A DNA stretch of 64,000 nt from contig CANSWY010000001.1 in assembly GCA_947650915.1 (NCBI GenBank), positions 347,248 through 411,247 of the forward strand, given 5' to 3'. The notes below the pieces were generated by a model. It worked only from the letters and a program-made list of their open reading frames with translations, ran no database searches and was not told the DNA's origin. This stretch comes from an uncultured Eggerthellaceae bacterium. GTDB taxonomy: Bacteria; Actinomycetota; Coriobacteriia; Coriobacteriales; Eggerthellaceae. A program made the position numbers and the translations under genes. Position 1 is the stretch's first letter; each line of letters begins with the position of its first letter. This document shows positions 37,396 through 45,791 of this stretch, one piece after another.

Positions 37396-38742
37396 ATGCT
37401 CACCGGTCTTGAAGGGCTGACGTTCTCCGTCCAGACGTTCGGCTGTCAGATGAACAAGCATGATTCCGAACGCATCATCGGCATGCTTGAATCGCTCGGC
37501 TGCCAGGAGGTAGCAGGCCCGGAAGAGTCGGACATCGTCATCTTCGTGACCTGCTGCGTGCGCGAATCCGCCGACACGCGCCTCTCAGGCCATGTCATGT
37601 CCCTGAAGGACCACCCCGTGCGCACAGGATCCCCTTTGGACGAGCGCATCATCGCCATCGGCGGCTGCATCGGTCAGCGTGATGGGGAAGCGCTCACCCA
37701 GCGCATGCCGCACGTGCAGGTGGTTTTCGGCACGTCCGCCCTCCATGCGCTGCCGTCGCTGTTGCTGCAGGCGGCCTCGGGCGCACGCGCGGTTGACACC
37801 CACGAAGACGGCGTCTTGTTCTCAACGGATCTGCCTGCCCACCGCGAACACGCCTGGGCGGCATGGCTTCCCATCACGGTGGGCTGCAACAATTTCTGCA
37901 CCTATTGCATCGTCCCGCACGTGCGCGGACGCGAACGCTCCCGCGCTCTGGAGGACATCCGCGCTGAAGCGGAAGCGTGCGTGGCGCAAGGTGTGAAGGA
38001 GATCACACTGCTGGGACAGAACGTGAACTCTTACGGGCGGGACCTGCACGGAGAACCGCGGTTCGCCGAGGTGCTGGACGCGGTGGATGCCACGGGCATC
38101 GAGCGGCTCCGTTTCGCCACCAGCCATCCCAAGGATCTGAGCGAAGAGGTGATCCGCCGCTTCAGCACGCTGCGCTCACTCATGCCAGCGCTCCATCTGC
38201 CCGTGCAATCCGGCTCGGATCGCATCCTCGCCGCCATGAACCGGCGCTACACGCAAGCGCGCTATCTTGACCTCATCCACAGAGTGCGCGACGCATGTCC
38301 CGGCATCGCTCTGTCCACGGACATCATCGTGGGGTTCCCGGGAGAGACGGAAGAGGACTTCCAGCAGACGCTTGAAGTGGTGGACGAAGTGGGCTACCAC
38401 CAGGTGTTCACGTTCATCTACTCGAAACGGGAGGGGACGCCCGCTGCCACCTACCCGGACGAAGTGCCGCGGGAGGTGGCGCAAGACCGCTTCGGTCGGC
38501 TGGTCGAGGTGGTGGGACTCCGCGCGCTGGAACAGAATCAGAAGGACATGGGGGCTGTGGTGCCCGTCCTTTTCGAAGGACCCTCGAAGAAAGACCCGCG
38601 CCTCATGACCGGAAAGACTCCGAAAGGCCAGACCGTGCACGTGGGCGCTCCAGAGAACGGCTGTGTCCCAGAAGCGGGCAGCATCGCTTCTGTGCGCATC
38701 ACGGAAGCGAAGACGTGGTACCTCACGGGAACGCTCCTCTGA
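37396..38742 (+). CDS. miaB: tRNA-2-methylthio-N6-dimethylallyladenosine synthase
   Basis: A 448-aa radical-SAM methylthiotransferase that converts i6A37 to ms2i6A37 in tRNAs. The N-terminal cluster region has TFGCQMNKHDSE (~14-25). The radical-SAM cysteines are in GCNNFCTYCIVPHVRGRERSR near residue 162, and a TRAM domain lies at the C-terminus. The motif distinguishes it from RimO at 29783. The stop overlaps the miaA start, and MiaA makes its substrate, so the pair is a functional operon. Confidence 0.97.
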   Translation: MLTGLEGLTFSVQTFGCQMNKHDSERIIGMLESLGCQEVAGPEESDIVIFVTCCVRESADTRLSGHVMSLKDHPVRTGSPLDERIIAIGGCIGQRDGEALTQRMPHVQVVFGTSALHALPSLLLQAASGARAVDTHEDGVLFSTDLPAHREHAWAAWLPITVGCNNFCTYCIVPHVRGRERSRALEDIRAEAEACVAQGVKEITLLGQNVNSYGRDLHGEPRFAEVLDAVDATGIERLRFATSHPKDLSEEVIRRFSTLRSLMPALHLPVQSGSDRILAAMNRRYTQARYLDLIHRVRDACPGIALSTDIIVGFPGETEEDFQQTLEVVDEVGYHQVFTFIYSKREGTPAATYPDEVPREVAQDRFGRLVEVVGLRALEQNQKDMGAVVPVLFEGPSKKDPRLMTGKTPKGQTVHVGAPENGCVPEAGSIASVRITEAKTWYLTGTLL

Positions 38743-39692
38743 TGTCCGCAACCTTCGCGCGTCCCGCCATCATCATCTGCGGCCCTACGGCCACGGGAAA
38801 ATCCGACTTGGCTCAGGACTTGGCGGAGAGCATCGGCGGGGAAGTGCTCAGCGCGGATTCCATGCAGGTGTATCGCGGCATGGACATCGGCACGGCGAAG
38901 ATCCCCCCTGGAGAAAGGCGCGTGCCGCACCATGGATTGGATCTGACCGAACCGGACCAGCCCTATTCCGCAGCGCTCTATCAACGCTATGCCCGGGACG
39001 TCATCAGTCGCCTTGAAGGCCGGGAAACGCCGGTGGTGATGGCAGGAGGAACCGGGCTGTACTTGCAAGCCGTCGTGGATGACCTGCGGTTTCCCGAAGG
39101 GGAGCAGGTGGACAACCCTGTGCGCGCGCAGTATGAGCAGCTTGCAGAGGAGCAGGGGGCACAGGCGGTGTGGGAGGCCTTGCAAACCCTTGACGCAAAG
39201 AGCGCCGCAAAGATCCATCCGAACAACCTGAAGCGCACCATCCGAGCCTTGGAGATGCATGCGCAAGGGGAGCGTTACGCTGATCGTGCCCACGGGCTGA
39301 GGGAGGTGGCGCCCGTGATCCCCAGCATCCAGATCGGGCTCACGCTGGAGCGCAGTCGGCTCTACGAGCGCATCGATGAGCGCGTTGACAAGATGCGTGA
39401 GGCTGGCCTTGTGGAAGAGGTGGAAGCACTGGCCTCTGCGGGGTTCGCAGAGTCGCTCACCGCACGGCAGGCGATCGGGTACAAAGAGGTGCTGGAAGCG
39501 CTCACGGGGCGCATCGCCCTGGATGAGGCCTTCGACCAGATCAAGCGCGCCAGCCGACGCTATGCGAAACGCCAGATGACCTGGTTCAGACGCGATGAAC
39601 GGATACACTGGTTGGATATCGAAGGAATGGAAGCTGATGACATCGCGTGCGCAGCCGAAGAGCATCTTGCGCGCATGGGTTGGGAGGCATGA
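38742..39692 (+). CDS. miaA: tRNA dimethylallyltransferase
   Basis: A 316-aa enzyme adding a dimethylallyl group to A37 of UNN-decoding tRNAs. The P-loop GPTATGKS is at ~14-21, and SADSMQVYRGMDIGTAK, AGGTGLY and the QAIGYKE block are intact. The ATG at 38742 overlaps the miaB stop (TGATG), so I prefer it to an upstream in-frame GTG at 38715. The length is normal. Confidence 0.96.
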   Translation: MSATFARPAIIICGPTATGKSDLAQDLAESIGGEVLSADSMQVYRGMDIGTAKIPPGERRVPHHGLDLTEPDQPYSAALYQRYARDVISRLEGRETPVVMAGGTGLYLQAVVDDLRFPEGEQVDNPVRAQYEQLAEEQGAQAVWEALQTLDAKSAAKIHPNNLKRTIRALEMHAQGERYADRAHGLREVAPVIPSIQIGLTLERSRLYERIDERVDKMREAGLVEEVEALASAGFAESLTARQAIGYKEVLEALTGRIALDEAFDQIKRASRRYAKRQMTWFRRDERIHWLDIEGMEADDIACAAEEHLARMGWEA

Positions 39693-39693
39693 C

Positions 39694-40614
39694 ATGGAAC
39701 GGGAATTCGTCAAGCTCAACGGACTCGGCAATGACTTCATCGTGATGGATGACCGCGCATCCCAGGTCGAGCTGTCCACAGAGCAGGTGCAGGCGCTCTG
39801 CGACCGCCACTTCGGCATCGGGGCCGACGGCATCATCTTGGTGCGGCCGCCGAAGACGCCGGATGCATCGGCCTATATGCACTACATCAACTCAGACGGC
39901 ACGCTCGCGCAGATGTGCGGCAACGGTGTGCGCTGCTTTGCGAAGTTCCTGGTGGATGCAGGGATCGCGGACGCGGCATCCGGGCGGCTCACCGCTGGCA
40001 CCATGGCGGGGGATCGGCCGCTCACCTTCACGGTGGACGAAGAGGGCCATATGCAAGAGGCCACCGTGGACATGGGGCGACCCATCTTGGATCCGACCGC
40101 CGTGCCCACCGCGATCGCTGCGAACGCTGAACGCCCGGACGGCACGCCGTTCGTGAAGGAGGCGACCCTGGATTCGCCCTGGGGCGCGTTCACGTTCACC
40201 TGCGTGTCCATGGGCAATCCCCATGCGGTCTGCTTCGTGGAGGACTGGGAGGCGCTCCCTAATGAGCTCTTCACGGATGCCCAGGACAAAAACCTTTCCA
40301 CGCTGCGCATCAATGAGGTGGGATCGTTCTTCGAATCCCACCCCGCCTTCCCAGAGAAGACGAACGTGGAGTTCGCGGAGGCCGCGCCGGACGGCATCTC
40401 CATGCGCGTCTATGAGCGCGGTTGTGGAGAAACCCTCGCATGCGGCACGGGAGCCTGCGCCACGTTCGTGTCCGCCATGCTCACCGGTCGAGCACAGGAA
40501 AGCGGAACCGTGCACCTTCTGGGCGGGGACTTGCAGATCAGCTGGGACGGCAGCGGCTCGGTCAAGATGACCGGCCCGGCGCGGGAGGCGTTCCGCGGCC
40601 GGGTGGAGGCCTGA
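39694..40614 (+). CDS. dapF: diaminopimelate epimerase
   Basis: A 306-aa PLP-independent epimerase that makes meso-diaminopimelate for peptidoglycan and lysine. Both catalytic cysteines are present, in MCGNGVRC (~73-80) and in ACGTGACA (~250). The FVKLNGLGNDFIV opening matches the family. GGGAGG lies 6-8 bases before the ATG at 39694, so the longer frame from 39595 inside miaA is rejected. With dapA and dapB earlier in the window it completes three steps of one pathway. Confidence 0.96.
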   Translation: MEREFVKLNGLGNDFIVMDDRASQVELSTEQVQALCDRHFGIGADGIILVRPPKTPDASAYMHYINSDGTLAQMCGNGVRCFAKFLVDAGIADAASGRLTAGTMAGDRPLTFTVDEEGHMQEATVDMGRPILDPTAVPTAIAANAERPDGTPFVKEATLDSPWGAFTFTCVSMGNPHAVCFVEDWEALPNELFTDAQDKNLSTLRINEVGSFFESHPAFPEKTNVEFAEAAPDGISMRVYERGCGETLACGTGACATFVSAMLTGRAQESGTVHLLGGDLQISWDGSGSVKMTGPAREAFRGRVEA

Positions 40615-40621
40615 GGCGCGC

Positions 40622-41938
40622 ATGAGCGCATCGAAGCAGGAATCGCGGACGGGCGGCCGTTTTCCGCTCATGGAGACGGAAGAGCCGCGCGAGCGGGCGC
40701 TTTTGGTGGGCGTGGACCGACCGGGCGCGAAGGTGGACATGAGCACCTCTTTGGAGGAGCTGGGCCGCCTGGCGCACACTGCGGGCGCGGATGCGGTGGC
40801 CACGGTGACGCAACGGCTGCGCTCACCCGACCCCGCCACCTTCGTCGGCAGCGGCAAGGTGGAAGAGATATCCCAGCTGGCTGGAGCGCACGAGGTGGAC
40901 GTGATCATCGTGGACGACGAGCTGACGCCCTCCCAGCAATCCAATCTGGAGAAATCGGTCCGGCGCGATATCAAGGTGATCGACCGCACCGCGCTCATCT
41001 TGGACATCTTCGCGCTGCACGCGAAAAGCCGGGAGGGAAAGCTCCAGGTGCGCTTGGCTCAGAACGAGTACCTCTATCCGCGGCTTCGCGGCATGTGGGC
41101 GCATCTGGCATCGAACCGCATGGGTGGCGGCGTGGGTTCGCGCTTCGGAGAAGGGGAGAGCCAGCTGGAGGTGGACCGCCGCATGGTCCGCAACCGCATC
41201 ACCTCCATCAAGCGGGAATTGAAACGCCTGAAGAGCATCCGCAGCACCCAGCGCGAGAACCGCCTCTCCAGCGGCGTGCGCAACGTGGCGCTGGCCGGCT
41301 ACACGAATGCGGGCAAATCATCGCTTTTGAACGCCATCTCTGGCAGCGGCGTGTATGCGGATGACCTCCTGTTCGCCACGTTGGATTCCACCACGCGCGC
41401 CATCGAACTCCCTTCAGGACGCCGGATCACGCTCACGGACACGGTGGGATTCATCCAGAAGCTTCCCACTACCCTGGTGGAATCGTTCCGCTCCACCTTG
41501 GACGAGATCTCTGATGCCGATCTGATCCTGCACGTGGCGGACGCTTCTTCGCCTGACATGGAGATGCATCTGGATGCGGTCATGGAAACGTTGGGGCAGA
41601 TAGGGGCGGAGGCCATCCCGCGCCTGTTGGTGCTCAACAAGGTGGATGCGCTCACTGATGACGAACGCGCCGTTCTTGCCAAGCGCTGCCCTGAGGCCAT
41701 CCTGGTGTCCGCACGCACGCGTGAGGGGATGGCAGCGCTCACGGACGCTATGTCCCTATCTTTGGGCGCTTCTGAGACCACGCTGAACGTGGTGATACCC
41801 TACGAACATGGGGAGGAAACGGCGCGTGCCCACCGCATGTGCGCGGTGCTCTCCGAGAGTTTCGAAGATGACGGCGTGCATCTGACCGTGCGCTGCCCAG
41901 AAGAGATGACAGCCCGCTTCGAGCGATACCGCGTCTGA
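40622..41938 (+). CDS. hflX: GTPase HflX
   Basis: A 438-aa ribosome-associated GTPase that splits or rescues stalled 70S ribosomes. The N-terminal HflX domain contains FVGSGKVEEI and VDDELTPSQQSNLE. A glycine-rich loop (MGGGVGSRFGEGESQLE) precedes the G domain, where G1 is GYTNAGKSS (~224-232), G3 lies in DTVGFIQKLP and G4 is NKVD. The length is normal. It is convergent with lexA, with only 8 bases between the stops. Confidence 0.96.
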   Translation: MSASKQESRTGGRFPLMETEEPRERALLVGVDRPGAKVDMSTSLEELGRLAHTAGADAVATVTQRLRSPDPATFVGSGKVEEISQLAGAHEVDVIIVDDELTPSQQSNLEKSVRRDIKVIDRTALILDIFALHAKSREGKLQVRLAQNEYLYPRLRGMWAHLASNRMGGGVGSRFGEGESQLEVDRRMVRNRITSIKRELKRLKSIRSTQRENRLSSGVRNVALAGYTNAGKSSLLNAISGSGVYADDLLFATLDSTTRAIELPSGRRITLTDTVGFIQKLPTTLVESFRSTLDEISDADLILHVADASSPDMEMHLDAVMETLGQIGAEAIPRLLVLNKVDALTDDERAVLAKRCPEAILVSARTREGMAALTDAMSLSLGASETTLNVVIPYEHGEETARAHRMCAVLSESFEDDGVHLTVRCPEEMTARFERYRV

Positions 41939-41946
41939 GACAAGCG

Positions 41947-42579
41947 TCAGATGCGCCTGAACACCGCCACCACCGTGCCCGCGATGGAACAATCGCGCAC
42001 GATGATGGGTTCCATGCTGGAATTCTCCGGCTGCAGGCGGATGTGGTCCTTTTCCTTGTAGAAGCGCTTGACCGTGGCGCCGTCATCCACCAAAGCCACC
42101 ACGATATCGCCGTTGTTCGCGATGGGTTGTTGTTTGACCACCACATAGTCCCCGTCGTTGATGCCCACTTCTATCATGGAGTCCCCTCGCACGGAGAGCA
42201 TGAACGACGGCGCTTCGCCCACGATGTCAGTGGGGAGCTTCATGGTGTCTTCGATGTTCTCTTCGGCCAGGATGGGGGAACCTGCGGCCACATTGCCCAC
42301 CAAGGGCACGCTGACGATATCGCGCACATCAGCGATGAAAGAGGCATCCGGCGCCTCTTCGACCGAATAGGTGAGGGAGATGGAGCGTGACTTCAATGGA
42401 TCGCGCTTGATGAACCCTTTTTCCTCCAAGGCCTTCAGATGGACATGCACCGTGGACGGGGATGAGAGCCCCAGATCTTCGCACACTTCGCGCACTGTGG
42501 GACCGTAGCCCTTTTCGATGATGTGCTTTTCGATATCGTCCAGGACGGCCCTCTGGCGCTTGGTGATCTTGATGGTCAT
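41947..42579 (-). CDS. lexA: LexA repressor
   Basis: A 210-aa SOS repressor and autoprotease. A winged-helix DNA-binding domain occupies ~1-65. The Ala99-Gly100 cleavage site lies in VGNVAAGSP. The catalytic dyad is Ser134 (in RGDSM) and Lys171 (in ATVKRFY). The ATG at 42579 is chosen because AAGGAG precedes it by 8 bases; the frame is open upstream to 42660 but family members start with MTIKIT-like residues. Two operator-like sites flank its own -10 box, pointing to autoregulation. Confidence 0.97.
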   Translation of the reverse strand: MTIKITKRQRAVLDDIEKHIIEKGYGPTVREVCEDLGLSSPSTVHVHLKALEEKGFIKRDPLKSRSISLTYSVEEAPDASFIADVRDIVSVPLVGNVAAGSPILAEENIEDTMKLPTDIVGEAPSFMLSVRGDSMIEVGINDGDYVVVKQQPIANNGDIVVALVDDGATVKRFYKEKDHIRLQPENSSMEPIIVRDCSIAGTVVAVFRRI

Positions 42580-42609
42580 GGGCACGGCTCCTTGCATCTC
42601 CAAGAACGG

Positions 42610-42654
42610 GTACTGATGTTCGATGATTATAACAGCGTACATCGGTTCTAACAA
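42610..42654 (-). promoter_or_regulatory. lexA promoter with two SOS-like boxes
   Basis: On the minus strand TTGTTA (42654-42649) and TATAAT (42631-42626) are 17 bases apart. GAACCGATGTAC (42648-42637) lies in the spacer and GAACATCAGTAC (42621-42610) just after the -10. Both fit GAAC-N4-GTAC, one base off the Gram-positive GAAC-N4-GTTC. Confidence 0.75.
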
Positions 42655-42701
42655 TGGCACTGCACCCCAAGCTGCGTAAAAGGGACGCTTCAGATCGCAT
42701 C

Positions 42702-42797
42702 CCGATGCCCTGTTCCTATGTGCGATTTGGAACGTCCCTTTTGCACATCCCGATGCCCTGTTCCTATGTGCAATTTGGGACGTCCCTTTTGCACATC
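42702..42797. repeat. 34-bp palindromic repeats, locus 2 (direct tandem)
   Basis: Two units in the same orientation (42716-42749, 42764-42797) are each preceded by the same 14 bases, ccgatgccctgttc, giving a 48-bp tandem duplication. A degenerate, oppositely oriented unit (taaaagggacgcttc and onward, about 42677-42701) precedes them. The array sits between the divergent lexA and nrdR promoters. Unlike the other loci there is no 30-bp conserved spacer. Confidence 0.85.
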
Positions 42798-42814
42798 AGC
42801 TGAGATCTGAACAG

Positions 42815-42845
42815 TTGTACGACCACAATATGTAGTAGGTATAGT
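42815..42845 (+). promoter_or_regulatory. nrdR promoter with putative NrdR box
   Basis: TTGTAC (42815-42820) and TATAGT (42840-42845) are 19 bases apart, which is long. CCACAATATGTAGTAG (42823-42838) between them matches 12 of 16 positions of the known NrdR box acaCwAtATaTwGtgt, suggesting autoregulation. Confidence 0.5.
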
Positions 42846-42878
42846 ATGATGCTCACCATCAATGAAAGAAGGTGCGCC

Positions 42879-43322
42879 ATGAGATGCCCGTACTGTGAAC
42901 ACGAGGAATCGAAGGTCATCGATTCCAGGCCCGCCGATGACGGCGCGGCCATCCGGCGCCGGCGCGAATGCTTGGCATGTGAAAAACGTTTCACCACCTA
43001 TGAACGCTACGGCGAGCGCCCGGTCATCGTCATCAAGACCGATGGCTCATCAGAGCCGTTCAACCGCGAGAAGCTGATGCGCTCCATCATGGTGGCCTGC
43101 GCGAAGCGTCCCGTGTCTGCCGAAGCCATCGACCGCATGATCTCTGACATCGAATCATCCATCCGCAGCGGCTCCGGCGAGGTCTTCTCGAAGGATCTGG
43201 GCGAGATGGTCCTCGCACGCATGGCCAGCATGGATGAGGTGGCCTACATCCGCTTCGCCAGCGTCTACAAAGATTTCCAGAGCGTGGAGGAGTTCGCCTC
43301 AGCCCTCGAAGGAGTCGAGTGA
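42879..43322 (+). CDS. nrdR: transcriptional repressor NrdR
   Basis: A 147-aa repressor of ribonucleotide reductase genes. The zinc ribbon has CPYC at residues 3-6 and a second pair CLAC ahead of EKRFTTYERYGERP. The ATP-cone domain (~49-139) binds ATP/dATP. The ATG at 42879 has AGAAGG 6 bases upstream; an upstream in-frame ATG at 42846 lies inside the promoter. No nrd gene is in the window. The stop is followed at once by dut, a second dNTP-pool gene. Confidence 0.96.
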   Translation: MRCPYCEHEESKVIDSRPADDGAAIRRRRECLACEKRFTTYERYGERPVIVIKTDGSSEPFNREKLMRSIMVACAKRPVSAEAIDRMISDIESSIRSGSGEVFSKDLGEMVLARMASMDEVAYIRFASVYKDFQSVEEFASALEGVE

Positions 43323-43323
43323 C

Positions 43324-43764
43324 ATGGGCGCCATCGCCGTTCCCATCCAGCGCTCGGATGTCCGCTTCGATGCACCCCAGCAAGCGAAGCCCGGTGACGC
43401 TGGAATGGATCTGCGCTCAGCAGAGGACCTTGTCCTTGCACCCGGTTCGCGTGCAACGGTCTCCTGCGGCATCAAGGCGGCCATCCCGGAAGGCTATGCA
43501 GGGCTCGTCATCCCGCGCAGCGGGCTTGCAGCGCGCCACGGCATCACCATCGTCAACGCGCCAGGCCTCATCGACAGCGGATACCGTGGGGACATCAAGG
43601 CGGTGCTCTTGAACACGGATGCGCAGGAAGACTTCACCATCGCTGCAGGAGACCGCATCGCGCAGCTGGTCATCATCCAGGTGCCCGAGGTTCGTCTTGA
43701 AGAAGTTGATGAGTTGGATGCAACGGAGCGCGGAGAAGCCGGATTCGGGAGCAGTGGCAGATAG
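43324..43764 (+). CDS. dut: dUTP diphosphatase
   Basis: A 146-aa trimeric dUTPase that removes dUTP and supplies dUMP. All five family motifs are visible: AGMDLRS, PRSGLAARHGI, a GLIDSGYRGDI block, GDRIAQLVI, and the C-terminal RGEAGFGSSGR arm. The ATG at 43324 is one base after the nrdR stop. The frame is open into nrdR, but the homology starts near here. Confidence 0.95.
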   Translation: MGAIAVPIQRSDVRFDAPQQAKPGDAGMDLRSAEDLVLAPGSRATVSCGIKAAIPEGYAGLVIPRSGLAARHGITIVNAPGLIDSGYRGDIKAVLLNTDAQEDFTIAAGDRIAQLVIIQVPEVRLEEVDELDATERGEAGFGSSGR

Positions 43765-44172
43765 ATGAACGACGAACGCGCATCCCAGATCAAGAGCATC
43801 CAGACGCTCGGGTCCGTGGCCATCATCGCATCACCGGTGTCCTTGGTGTTCGGCGGCGTGCTGCTCAGCTTGGCAGCGCTCATCTGCGCCGTCGTCGGGC
43901 GCAGCAAGCTCAACGCGCTGAAGGCCTCAGGAGGCGCTGACGCATCCGTCATGCGCATCCTCGCGCGCCAGAACACCGTCGGCATCGTGGTCAGCTCAGC
44001 GGCGCTCGTCATCAATGCCGTGGCGTTCGCGTTCACATTCGGATTCTTGATGGATGCGGTGCAGTCCGGTGACACGTCGGAGCTCGCGCGCATGTTCGGC
44101 ATGGACCAGCTGCCGGATGGCGGTCCAGTTGTGGGCAGCGGCGCTGAAGACGTTTCGGTCTGGGATAGATAG
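43765..44172 (+). CDS. small two-helix membrane protein (DUF4190-like)
   Basis: A 135-aa protein starting directly after the dut stop. Two hydrophobic segments (~17-43 with a glycine-rich turn, and ~70-96) flank a basic loop, AVVGRSKLNALKASGG, and an acidic Gly-rich tail ends the protein. The pattern resembles DUF4190-type small membrane proteins, but I cannot assign a role. It is probably co-transcribed with nrdR and dut. A four-unit palindromic repeat locus follows it. Confidence 0.65.
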   Translation: MNDERASQIKSIQTLGSVAIIASPVSLVFGGVLLSLAALICAVVGRSKLNALKASGGADASVMRILARQNTVGIVVSSAALVINAVAFAFTFGFLMDAVQSGDTSELARMFGMDQLPDGGPVVGSGAEDVSVWDR

Positions 44173-44204
44173 AAACCTCGGATAATATATGTTATGTAAA
44201 CTTT

Positions 44205-44395
44205 GATGTGCAAAAGGGACGTTCCAAATCGCACATAGAAATAGAGAATGAGCACAGATAGACTGTCCCTATGTGCAATTTGGGACGCCCCTTTTGCACA
44301 TCGGGGTCATCTCGTGCTATGTGCGATTTGGGACGTCCCTTTTGCACATCCCGACAACCTCACGGGTGCGATTCGGGACGCCCCTTTTGCACATC
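44205..44395. repeat. REPIN-like element, locus 3 (four 34-bp units)
   Basis: Units lie at 44205-44238 (+), 44269-44302 (inverted), 44317-44350 (inverted) and 44362-44395 (inverted, diverged start acgggtgcgat). The first pair is separated by exactly 30 bases containing agagaatgagcacag, as at 13311-13340. The locus lies between the 3' ends of two convergent genes. Confidence 0.88.
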
Positions 44396-44408
44396 GTCAT
44401 TCGTTCAT

Positions 44409-44858
44409 TCAAGAGGTGGAAGGTTCGCGGAAGGGATGGCGTTGGCGCATGCCTCGCCGTGCCGGGATGATGCGGATCTCATCGAAGGTGAGGCCGCGCT
44501 TTCTGAGGGCCAGCGAGAGCATCTCTTTCCGTGCATCCATTTCAGACCTGATGAGCGGTTCATCCAGGCATATCTCGCACAGGATCCGCGGCTTGTCCTT
44601 GTCCGCGCCCTTCCTGGGCCGATCGTCTTTGCGGACATAGAACGCGTTCGTGTGGTCCAGGATGAGGCGGCTGGCGCTGTCCGCTGGCCAGATGTCGCGC
44701 ACGGCGGCGGCATAGGCGGCGTTGTTCGACATGACGCGCGCAATGCCAGCTTCCTCCCCTCCCAGGGATGTGACCAGGTTCGCGAGGCTCTTGGAGAGGT
44801 CTTTCACGGAGGCGTTCGCCTTTCTTGAGGGGGATGTGATGCCCTGATAGCGTACCAT
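44409..44858 (-). CDS. DUF721 (DciA-like) protein
   Basis: About 149 aa from the ATG at 44858; an internal GTG (VKDLSKSLANLV) is an alternative start. The C-terminal part (DHTNAFYVRKDD, then ICLDEPLIRSEMDARKEMLSLAL and a DEIRIIPARRGMRQRHPF ending) fits the DUF721 pattern of an HT pair, SEL-like helix and strand. DUF721 includes DciA, which loads replicative helicase in many bacteria, and actinobacterial relatives near recF or gyrB. Here it stands alone, divergent from menA with only 6 bases between the start codons. The assignment is tentative. Confidence 0.55.
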   Translation of the reverse strand: MVRYQGITSPSRKANASVKDLSKSLANLVTSLGGEEAGIARVMSNNAAYAAAVRDIWPADSASRLILDHTNAFYVRKDDRPRKGADKDKPRILCEICLDEPLIRSEMDARKEMLSLALRKRGLTFDEIRIIPARRGMRQRHPFREPSTS

Positions 44859-44864
44859 GGGAGC

Positions 44865-45788
44865 ATGACGGATGCAGCACGCGAACAGACCCGCTACGAA
44901 CCCTTCCGACTGAGGCATGCCATCCAACTGGCGGCGCCGCACACTTGGCCGGCATCGGTGATGCCGGTGCTCATCGCGTGCGCGCTGGCGCACCGTTTCC
45001 TCGGCAGCGTGGATGCCGTGCTGGCTTTCGTCCTGCTTTGCATCTGCGTGCTCATGCAGTCTTCCGTGAACGCTTTCAATGACTACTTCGATTTCGTGAA
45101 GGGCACCGACAGCGAGGCGGATCTTCTGGAAGCTGATGATTCCACGCTGGTGAACGACGGGATCGATCCGCGCGCGGCGCTCATCTTGGCGTGCGGCCTT
45201 CTGGCAGCGGCGTTTCTGCTGGGCATCCCCGTCATCCTCTGGTGCGGCTTCATCCCGCTTGCCATCGCGCTCGCAGGAGCTGCAGCGGTGGTGCTCTATT
45301 CAGCGGGCAAGACGCCAATCTCTGCGCTTCCCTTGGGCGAGGCAATCAGCGGATGCGTGATGGGTGGCCTCATCCCGCTCGCCTGCTTCTTCTGCTTGAC
45401 CGGGTGCCTCAGCGCCTGCGCGCTGGTATGCAGCCTGCCGTGCATCATCGGCGTGGCGCTCATCATGATGACGAACAACGCATGCGACATAGAGAAGGAC
45501 GAAAGAGCCGCCAGGCGCACGCTGCCGGTGCTCTTGGGCCGTGCACGGACGCGCGTGGCCTATCGTGCGCTGGTCCTCCTCTGGCTGGCCGCCATCTGCC
45601 TCCTCTGCGCTGCCTTCTTCCCGAGCGGCGTCTTCTGGCTGCCGTTCATGCTCCTGGCCAGCATCCCGCTGATCAAAGCGCTCTGGAAGAACCCGCTTTC
45701 GCAGGCCTCCCGCATCGCCGCCATGGGCGGCATCGTCTCCCTGAACGTGACGCTGGGCGCATTCTATGCGCTCTGCATCATGGCCTGA
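44865..45788 (+). CDS. menA: MenA-type UbiA-family prenyltransferase
   Basis: A 307-aa polytopic membrane enzyme expected to prenylate 1,4-dihydroxy-2-naphthoate to demethylmenaquinone. About eight to nine hydrophobic helices are visible. The two Asp-rich motifs are present: NAFNDYFDFVKGTDSEAD (~65-82) and NACDIEKDERAARRTLPVLLG (~205-225, shortened here by citing only its ends). That second motif with TLPVLLG is typical of MenA. Other men genes are not in the window. The start is close to the divergent DUF721-like gene, so one of the two starts may be misplaced. Confidence 0.88.
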   Translation: MTDAAREQTRYEPFRLRHAIQLAAPHTWPASVMPVLIACALAHRFLGSVDAVLAFVLLCICVLMQSSVNAFNDYFDFVKGTDSEADLLEADDSTLVNDGIDPRAALILACGLLAAAFLLGIPVILWCGFIPLAIALAGAAAVVLYSAGKTPISALPLGEAISGCVMGGLIPLACFFCLTGCLSACALVCSLPCIIGVALIMMTNNACDIEKDERAARRTLPVLLGRARTRVAYRALVLLWLAAICLLCAAFFPSGVFWLPFMLLASIPLIKALWKNPLSQASRIAAMGGIVSLNVTLGAFYALCIMA

Positions 45789-45791
45789 TCG

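Noticed and set aside
44205..44395. CRISPR array (34-bp repeats with ~30-bp gaps)
   Set aside because: The units alternate in orientation, gap lengths vary from 11 to 30 bases, the 30-bp spacer is conserved between loci instead of unique, and no cas genes are present.
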